DNA of 10,959 nt, taken from the NCBI GenBank assembly GCA_023251285.1, contig JAHEZB010000004.1:1-10959 (forward strand). Direction: 5' to 3'. Source of the DNA: Chitinophagaceae bacterium (GTDB lineage Bacteria; Bacteroidota; Bacteroidia; Chitinophagales; Chitinophagaceae). The stretch's first letter is position 1; every line of letters starts with the position of its first letter. This document shows, piece by piece, positions 5,550 through 10,959 of this stretch. Below the pieces are notes generated by a model. The model saw nothing but the letters and a program-made list of their open reading frames with translations. It searched no databases and had not been told where the DNA came from. The position numbers and the translations under genes were made by a program.

Positions 5550-6395
5550 TCATTCTTTCAAGCTTTTTAAATAGGCAATGCTCTTTGGTACCTGTTCATT
5601 TGGCTGGTTGCTTTCATCTTCAATAAAATAATGTTTAATTCCTACTTTTTTGGCTTCTCTTAATATGGCAGGAATATCAATTTCGCCCGTTCCCAATGCT
5701 ACATCATTTTCCTGGGAAGTGCCGCCGCTCAGGTCCTTCTTAGTTCCTTTTCTCAAATCTTTTAAATGCATCAGTTTCCACCGGTTTCCATATTTTTTGA
5801 GCAAGGCAACAGGATCGCCACCGCCAAAGTGTATCCACAGGATATCCATTTCAAAAGAAACATCATCCGGGTTGGTATTTTTAATAAGATAATCAAGCAA
5901 AGTTCCATCCTGATAGGGCTGAAATTCATAACCATGCGCGTGATAACAAAAAGTGATTCCGCTGTCCTTTAAAATCTTACCGGCTTTATTAAAAACTTCC
6001 ACTGCCTGTTTTGCATTCTCTAAAGTAAAGCCAGAATTGACGTGAGGTATCCAGGCACACATCACATATTTTGCGCCCAGGCCTTTTGCCCTATTCGCTA
6101 CTGCTTCAGGAGATTTCGCCAGCTCATTATAATCAGCACCCGTAGAGATGATCTTAATGCCTCTTTCTTTGCAAAGTTGTTTAAATTCTTTTGCCGGCAT
6201 TCCGTAGGCTCCGCCTTCATATTCGGTAAAACCAAGTTGCTGAATCGTGTCGAGTGTCTTAACAATATCAACAGGAAAACTTTTTCGGAAAGTATACGAT
6301 TCAATGCCAAGAGGAGCGGTATATAATTTTTGTGCAAATGCATTTGTTGCAACAAACAATACCGGCAATAATAAAAATGTGAGGTATTTTTTCAT
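5550..6395 (-). CDS. Exported sugar phosphate isomerase/epimerase-like TIM-barrel protein
   Basis: A 281-residue protein from the ATG at 6395. Residues 1-21 are a signal peptide (MKKYLTFLLLPVLFVATNAFA, cleavage before QK), so it acts in the periplasm or is lipid-free and exported. The rest is an AP-endonuclease-2/xylose-isomerase-like TIM barrel: LGIESYTFR at 29-37, GFTEYEGGAYG at 55-65, YHAHGYEF at 151-158, FEMDILWIHFGGGDP at 181-195, MHLKD at 209-213, GTGEIDIPA at 236-243 and FIEDES at 257-262. Glu60, His152/His154, Glu182, His210 and Glu259 are placed as metal or catalytic residues in this family. Exported relatives in Bacteroidota are common near sugar-degradation genes, often with 3-keto-sugar metabolism. 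The substrate is not evident. It is divergent from the TonB receptor. Confidence 0.9.
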   Translation of the reverse strand: MKKYLTFLLLPVLFVATNAFAQKLYTAPLGIESYTFRKSFPVDIVKTLDTIQQLGFTEYEGGAYGMPAKEFKQLCKERGIKIISTGADYNELAKSPEAVANRAKGLGAKYVMCAWIPHVNSGFTLENAKQAVEVFNKAGKILKDSGITFCYHAHGYEFQPYQDGTLLDYLIKNTNPDDVSFEMDILWIHFGGGDPVALLKKYGNRWKLMHLKDLRKGTKKDLSGGTSQENDVALGTGEIDIPAILREAKKVGIKHYFIEDESNQPNEQVPKSIAYLKSLKE

Positions 6396-6494
6396 TTGAA
6401 GAAATTGCTGTTTTTAAAAAGAAAAGTATTTTAAATGTTATGAACCTAAGGAAAATAAATTAAAATTACTTTATAAAGATAATTGTAAGAGGCA

Positions 6495-6523
6495 ATATTT
6501 CTTACCAGTAAAAGAAGAAATAT
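6495..6523. repeat. Hairpin with 9-bp A/T-rich stem
   Basis: ATATTTCTT at 6495-6503 pairs perfectly with AAGAAATAT at 6515-6523 across an 11-base loop. It precedes the terminator-like hairpin by 16 bases. The isomerase is transcribed away from it, so it is either in the receptor's far upstream region or in the leader of an unannotated plus-strand transcript. Confidence 0.5.
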
Positions 6524-6539
6524 CCTGATTTTATTCAAA

Positions 6540-6568
6540 AGATTGCAAGGCGCAATCTGTTCTTTTTT
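6540..6568 (+). terminator. Intrinsic-terminator-like hairpin with T-run
   Basis: AGATTGC at 6540-6546 pairs perfectly with GCAATCT at 6552-6558 over a five-base loop, and GTTC plus six T follow directly on the plus strand. This is the form of a Rho-independent terminator. There is no plus-strand gene upstream to end, so it may end a short RNA started within 6396-6540 or act as a leader attenuator for the receptor gene about 255 bases further on. Confidence 0.5.
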
Positions 6569-6823
6569 ATTGACGCTGAAGATGCAATGCCAGGAGGAGT
6601 AAACTAAGCCGCAAAGATAAAATTAAACGCAGAAGGCACAGGGTTGGAAAGTGGAGAAGTAACAATTACTGCAGAATGATTTTTATCTTTTCTGTTAGCA
6701 TAAACTGCTGATTGAAAGCCCGCATCATATTTGAACGGCTAACGTTAAACAACCTGTAAATCACTACATATTGACTTTTTCTATCATTTCTAAATCTATT
6801 TTCGCGCCTCAACCGCCATCAAT

Positions 6824-9260
6824 ATGATGAAACACCTTTCTTTTTATCTGGTAATCGGCGCTTCGCTTTTATGCGGAAAGGCCTTTGCTCAGGAAACGGG
6901 ATCCATATTCGGCAATGTGCGGCAAAAATATACACAAACGCCAGTTGAAGGGGCCTCCATCACTATTGAAGGAAGCAGAGATGGCGCCATCACCGACAGC
7001 ATTGGAAATTATAAAATTGAAACGTCTATTGGCGTAAAAAATGTCACCATTACTTATTCGGGATATGCCCCACAAACCAAATACAATATCGTAGTGAGCT
7101 CCGGCAACGCCCAAATTGTAAATTTTGAACTCGAGCCGGAAGCTACCAGTTTGAAGGGAATAGTGATCAACGTGGATAAGAATAAGTCGGCGCGGGCAGC
7201 AGATATGGTCACGCCTATGAGCACCCAAAAGCTTACCTCTGAAGAGATCAAAAGCAACCCCGGCGGCAATTTTGATGTTTCCAAAGTGATACAGGTATTA
7301 CCGGGAGTTTCCGGTGGTGCCCAGGCCAACCGCAATGACATCATTGTACGTGGCGGCGCTCCCAACGAAAATGTATATTACCTTGATGGCATAGAAATTC
7401 CTGTGCTGAATCATTTTCAAACGCAAGGTGCTTCCGGCGGTGCTACCGGCATTTTGAATGTCTCTTTTATTGATGAGGTACAACTTACTTCCTCTGCGTT
7501 TGATGCCCGGTACGACAACGCCCTTTCTTCCACTTTCGTGATCAAGCAAAGACAAGGCAACCCTGAAAAGCTGAGCGGTAATATCCGCCTTGGCGCCTCA
7601 GAAGTGGCCGCTACTTTAGAAGGGCCGCTGGATCATAAGACCACTTTTCTTGCATCGGCCCGCAGGTCGTACCTGCAGTACCTTTTCCAGGCACTCGATC
7701 TTCCCATCAGGCCACAGTACTGGGATTTCCAGTTTAAAGTGAGCAGGGATATAAATAAAAAAACCACGCTTACGCTCATTGGCATTGGCGCCATCGATAA
7801 GTTCAGGCTGGCGGTACCCCGTAAATCCAGTGCAGAAAATGAATACATTTTAAGATCCAACCCGGCCATTGACCAATGGACCTATACCATTGGCGCTTCT
7901 TTAAAAAGACTGATCCACAATGGCTATATCAATGTTGCCTTAAGCCGTGATGTGTTCAACAACGGTGCAAACCAGTTCGAGGATAACAATACCCGGGCAG
8001 TCCAAACACTAGCACTTAACTCCGATGAGATAGAAAATAAACTGAGGATCGATGTAAATAAATACAACAATGGATGGAGGTTTTCTTACGGAGTAATGGC
8101 ACAATATGAGAAATACAACAGCAAATTGTTTAACCGGCTTACCAATGACGTTAAAGATAGTAATGGTACCGTGATCTCCCCAGCCGTAACCATTGATCTC
8201 AACAGCGCCATCTCCTTCTTTAAATATGGAGCCTTTGCGCAATTGTCAAAGCGCTTTGTGGACAATAAGTTATTGCTAAGCGGTGGTGTGCGCACCGACA
8301 TGAATTCATTCACCAACAACGGCAGCGATCCGTTAAAAACCCTTTCACCGCGGCTGTCCTTTTCCTATAAATTATTCCCTGCCTGGGACGTTACGGGAAC
8401 CATCGGCTCATATTATAAAATACCCACCTATACCAATTTAGGTTTCCGGAATAACAATGGAGTGCTTGTAAATAAAAACATGGCTTTATATACAAAGCAA
8501 TCACTTTGCACTGGGTTTTCAGTTCATTCCTAAAAATGACTTCAGGCTTACGCTCGAAGGGTTTTATAAAGAATATTCGCACTACCCCACCTCGGTACGC
8601 ACGGGCATTTCCCTTGCCAACCAGGGAGCCGATTTTACGGCGGTCGGCAATGAGGCGGTACGATCAAATGGCAAAGGCACTACTTATGGACTTGAATTTT
8701 TTATGCAACAAAAAATGATCAAAAATACTTTCTATGCGGTAAGTGCAACGCTCTACAGCAGTGAATTTGCCGGTGCTGACGGAAAGTTGCTGCCTTCTTC
8801 ATGGGATTATGGTTATTTGGTATCTGCGACGCTTGGCCAGAAATTTAAAAGGAACTGGGAGCTTGGAGTAAAGTACCGCCTTGCCGGAGGGGCGCCCTAT
8901 ACACCCTTTGACCTTACTGCCTCACGCGCGAATTATGTCACAACGGGTGTCGGCACCCTCGATTATACGGAAATCAATTCGTTGCGGCTAAAGCCGTTTC
9001 AGCAGGTGGACCTCAGGGTAGATAAAAAATACAATTATAAAAATACCAGCCTGAGCCTGTATATCGACTTGCAGAACGTGTTTGTATTCAAAACCGAAGG
9101 CTCTCCGCGATACACCTTCAAGCGCAATGCGGATAATTCCGGCTTTGAAACCACGGACGGCAACGCGCTAAAAACGGATGGCAGCAATGCGATACCTGTT
9201 ATTTTGCCGAACGACAATACCTCGCTGTTGCCTACGATTGGGTTTATATTTGAATTTTAG
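6824..9260 (+). pseudogene. TonB-dependent outer-membrane receptor, one frameshift near 8485
   Basis: The frame opens at ATG 6824 and breaks at codon 554: the run TTT at 8485-8487 appears to carry one extra T. Without it the protein reads NKNMAYIQSNHFALGFQF straight into the second frame (8487-9260) and totals 811 residues. As it stands, the first frame stops at 8533 after about 15 wrong residues. Domains: signal peptide 1-22 (cleavage AFA/QE), carboxypeptidase-regulatory-like beta sandwich about 25-105, plug domain about 130-235 with NDIIVRGGAPNENVYYLDG, then the beta barrel, including RRSYLQYLF, GFYKEYSHYP, KFKRNWELGVKYRLAGGAPYTPFD and the aromatic C terminus LLPTIGFIFEF expected of an outer-membrane barrel. 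Such receptors import siderophores, vitamins or oligosaccharides by TonB energy; no SusD gene lies next to it. It may be a true pseudogene, a slippage-prone gene, or a sequencing error. The rest shows no decay. Confidence 0.9.
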
Positions 9261-9424
9261 AGAATCATCGTAGGGTCGGCTTGGGACTTTCTCTTGTGGT
9301 ACGTTTCACACAATGTGATCAGCACTACTTTAATTGTATTTAATAAAACCACTGCGAAGACCGGCTCAGGAGAAAGTTGAAGTTTGCATGGCGAATAATC
9401 CGCCAACAGTTGAAAATTTATTAG

Positions 9425-9448
9425 TGATTTTATTTACCATAAAAATCA
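9425..9448 (-). terminator. A/T-rich hairpin between convergent genes
   Basis: TGATTTTAT at 9425-9433 pairs with ATAAAAATCA at 9439-9448 with one bulged A and a five-base loop. It lies 54 bases after the stop of the minus-strand hydrolase and about 165 bases after the receptor stop. The stem is almost all A-T and the following minus-strand bases are A/T-rich but not a clean T-run, so termination is only possible. The remainder of 9261-9501 shows no credible gene. Confidence 0.25.
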
Positions 9449-9501
9449 GCGATGTTCAAAAAATTTTTTACTTTAAAGAATCTTTCTGGTTTTTTACCAT
9501 T

Positions 9502-10959
9502 TTAATACTTAGCTGTATTCAAATCTTTATCAACCAGTAGCCGATCAGTGATTTTCAAATCAAATTTCAGGTTCTTCCTGGCCTTGAACTTCAGGATAAA
9601 CAGATCAAAAGTTCCTTCAAGCGGCTCTTTGTTGCCGATATTCACAAACGTAGGATACAACACTTTTTCACCATTCGTGTGAAGCCGGTCATTAGTCAGG
9701 TTATCCATCTGCTTCATATTGAGTGGCTTTACACCTAAAAATTCATAATCGGACGAATTATATGGCAACGCAAAACTGAGTGCATTTACCGAGGACAAAC
9801 TATATCCTTTTACAACAACATCAATAGTTTCTCCTTTGCTATAGTTTTGCTTCGCCGTACTCAGGGTGATCTTTCCTGCCACTTTCTTTATTTCCTTATC
9901 ATCTGCGCCGCCATCCAACTGTGTAGCCACAACCGAAATATCGTAAGCATCAATGAGTCCATTTTTGTTTATATCTCCTTTGCTGATGTATCCCTCAAAA
10001 TCAGCATCTCCTTTTCTCAAACCGGTATAATTGATATAAGAAGTAAGATCATTGTTATCAATGATGTGGTCGTTGTTAATATCACCGGGAAGATAGCTTG
10101 CAGTGCCCGGTACTTTGAATACATACAACTCCCTGCCGGAACCGAATCCGCCTGCGCTTTCAGAAACAGACAACTTGATATACTGCGCACTGGGATGATT
10201 TTTAAAATCAAAAGTTTTTGTGTCTCCATTTTTTACCCACTCAAACGTACCAGCATCGGTCCAGTCTTGCTTATCGTTACTATAATAAACATGCCCTTTC
10301 AGCCAAACCCCGTTTCTGCCATTCTCCCGCGGCAGGTATTCCAATCGGTCGAGTTGATTGATCGTTTTCAGATTCATAACTATATCAAAGGGAACAGAAT
10401 TAACACCCCATTTGGTATGCCACATCGTGCTTTTGTCAAAGTCAAACAGCTTGTCAATTCCCGATTCATCATCCTCGCTTTTGGCTGTTGTTTCTGCTAC
10501 AATACCATGAATCGCAAGATCTAATGGATTGGCCTTCGTTTCTCCCTGGAATGCATTCCAATCAGAAATATGCTCTTTATTTACCGCCCGTATTTTAAAA
10601 GAATACCTGGTTTTTGGCTTCAAGTCTTCAAATAACAAATGTGTATCCTTAATGGTAGAATAAAGCATTCCATTAAATTCAATTTCATAGTAGTCTGCGT
10701 TCGCTACTTTTTCCCATGTGGGTTTCAAGGTAAAGGCGGTTGCATTCTCTTCTTTTACCTTTGCAGAAACCGGCGCCGTTAAGAGCCCCTTTGAAACCAG
10801 GCTTTCATCAGGAGGTGCAAAAACAAAATTAGAAATGTTCAATATTTCTTCGTTTACTGTAATATCGGCAGGGGCCAGTTTTACCCGTAACACAGGGTTC
10901 TTGATAATTACTTTTTTCTCAAATTCACTTCCCTTTGTTGCAAATTGATTAATATCCGG
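9502..10959 (-). CDS. C-terminal part of a secreted multidomain glycoside hydrolase (FN3, F5/8C, dockerin-like, cohesin-like)
   Basis: The last 485 residues of a larger gene; the frame is open to the right edge, so the GTG at 10893 is not a real start. Visible modules, counted from the edge: end of a beta-sandwich (1-60); fibronectin type III at about 62-142 (PTWEKVANADYYEIEFNG, TRYSFKIRAVNK); F5/8 type C carbohydrate-binding domain at about 147-285 (DFDKSTMWHTKWG, QYIKLSVSES, GRELYVFKV); dockerin-like double calcium loop at about 291-350 (GDINNDHIIDNND and GDINKNGLIDAYD); a cohesin-like domain to the end (ETIDVVVKGYSLSSVNALSF, TFDLFILKFKARK). The catalytic domain lies outside. This tail is found on large Bacteroidota hydrolases, and I recall it from GH31 alpha-glucosidase-type proteins, but that is memory, not shown here. 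It converges on the receptor gene. Confidence 0.75.
   Translation of the reverse strand, partial: PDINQFATKGSEFEKKVIIKNPVLRVKLAPADITVNEEILNISNFVFAPPDESLVSKGLLTAPVSAKVKEENATAFTLKPTWEKVANADYYEIEFNGMLYSTIKDTHLLFEDLKPKTRYSFKIRAVNKEHISDWNAFQGETKANPLDLAIHGIVAETTAKSEDDESGIDKLFDFDKSTMWHTKWGVNSVPFDIVMNLKTINQLDRLEYLPRENGRNGVWLKGHVYYSNDKQDWTDAGTFEWVKNGDTKTFDFKNHPSAQYIKLSVSESAGGFGSGRELYVFKVPGTASYLPGDINNDHIIDNNDLTSYINYTGLRKGDADFEGYISKGDINKNGLIDAYDISVVATQLDGGADDKEIKKVAGKITLSTAKQNYSKGETIDVVVKGYSLSSVNALSFALPYNSSDYEFLGVKPLNMKQMDNLTNDRLHTNGEKVLYPTFVNIGNKEPLEGTFDLFILKFKARKNLKFDLKITDRLLVDKDLNTAKY

Larger units (their letters stand above)
6396..6823. other. Divergent intergenic region between isomerase and TonB receptor
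   Basis: A 428-base A/T-rich region holding the promoters of both flanking genes. It contains two consecutive hairpins (6495-6523 and 6540-6568, listed separately). No full TAnnTTTG box is present on the plus strand; the nearest is TATTTTCG at 6797-6804 with one mismatch and a TTG 23 bases upstream. On the minus strand TACTTTTC upstream of the isomerase also has one mismatch. An eight-base palindrome TAACGTTA lies at 6740-6747. No coding frame is credible. Confidence 0.6.

Noticed and set aside
6580..6640. Degenerate GCAAAGA/CGCAGAAGG-like bases in the receptor upstream region
   Set aside because: Resembles the GCAAAG-type simple repeats seen in many Bacteroidota gaps but has no regular period here.
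8506..8718. 70-codon plus-strand frame across the receptor frameshift
   Set aside because: It is in the third frame, not the one that continues the receptor; Arg/Pro-rich shadow sequence.
9334..9540. 68-codon plus-strand frame between the convergent receptor and hydrolase
   Set aside because: Low-complexity A/T-driven hydrophobic end, overlaps the end of the hydrolase gene, and has no family resemblance.
9847..10524. 225-codon plus-strand frame opposite the hydrolase
   Set aside because: Antisense shadow of a clearly coding minus-strand frame with recognisable domains.
1..10959. Search for CRISPR arrays, tRNA, rRNA, intact insertion sequences and a SusC/SusD pair
   Set aside because: No regularly spaced repeats, no cloverleaf or rRNA segments, no transposase, and no SusD-like gene next to the receptor.

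Overview
The window looks like the chromosome of a Bacteroidota, most like the Chitinophagales (Chitinophaga/Niastella type). The basis is the gene families (TonB-dependent receptor with an N-terminal carboxypeptidase-regulatory-like domain, HxlR, YceI, pirin, short Crp/Fnr proteins, a multidomain glycoside hydrolase), weak or absent Shine-Dalgarno sequences, and promoter boxes of the Bacteroidota TAnnTTTG type. No rRNA, tRNA, CRISPR array or intact mobile element was seen.

Layout. (1) 1-1006, minus strand: a peptidase S51/PepE-like enzyme followed by a GNAT-like acetyltransferase cut by the window edge. (2) 1007-1467: a 460-base gap holding a diverged second copy of the last ten codons and downstream flank of the pirin gene, next to a 34-base near-perfect palindrome. 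(3) 1468-3508: a pirin and a YceI protein on the minus strand, divergent from an HxlR regulator. Two TAnnTTTG-like boxes and a perfect 8-4-8 inverted repeat sit between them, so this reads as a self-contained module in which HxlR, with a conserved-type N-terminal cysteine, controls itself and the YceI-pirin pair. (4) 3509-3917: a gap with a long A/T-rich hairpin and an unrecognised stop-poor segment. (5) 3918-5013, minus strand: a Crp/Fnr-type regulator followed by a single-domain cupin; the cupin probably also has its own promoter. (6) 5014-5549: a palindrome-rich gap and a decayed AraC-family regulator with its frame broken at least once. (7) 5550-6395, minus strand: an exported sugar phosphate isomerase/epimerase-like TIM barrel. 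(8) 6396-6823: a divergent intergenic region with two hairpins, one resembling an intrinsic terminator. (9) 6824-9260, plus strand: a TonB-dependent outer-membrane receptor broken by one apparent extra T in a TTT run near 8485; removing it restores an 811-residue protein. (10) 9502-10959, minus strand: the C-terminal 485 residues of a large secreted glycoside hydrolase (probably GH31-like) with FN3, F5/8 type C, dockerin-like and cohesin-like modules, continuing past the window edge.

The right half (exported isomerase, TonB receptor, exported hydrolase) fits carbohydrate capture, though there is no SusD partner and the genes are not one operon. The left half is a set of small stress- and redox-type enzymes and regulators. 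I did not find an obviously new system; the points most worth a second look are the HxlR operator architecture, the pirin 3'-end duplication with its adjacent palindrome, the frameshifted receptor, and the orphan terminator-like hairpin upstream of that receptor.
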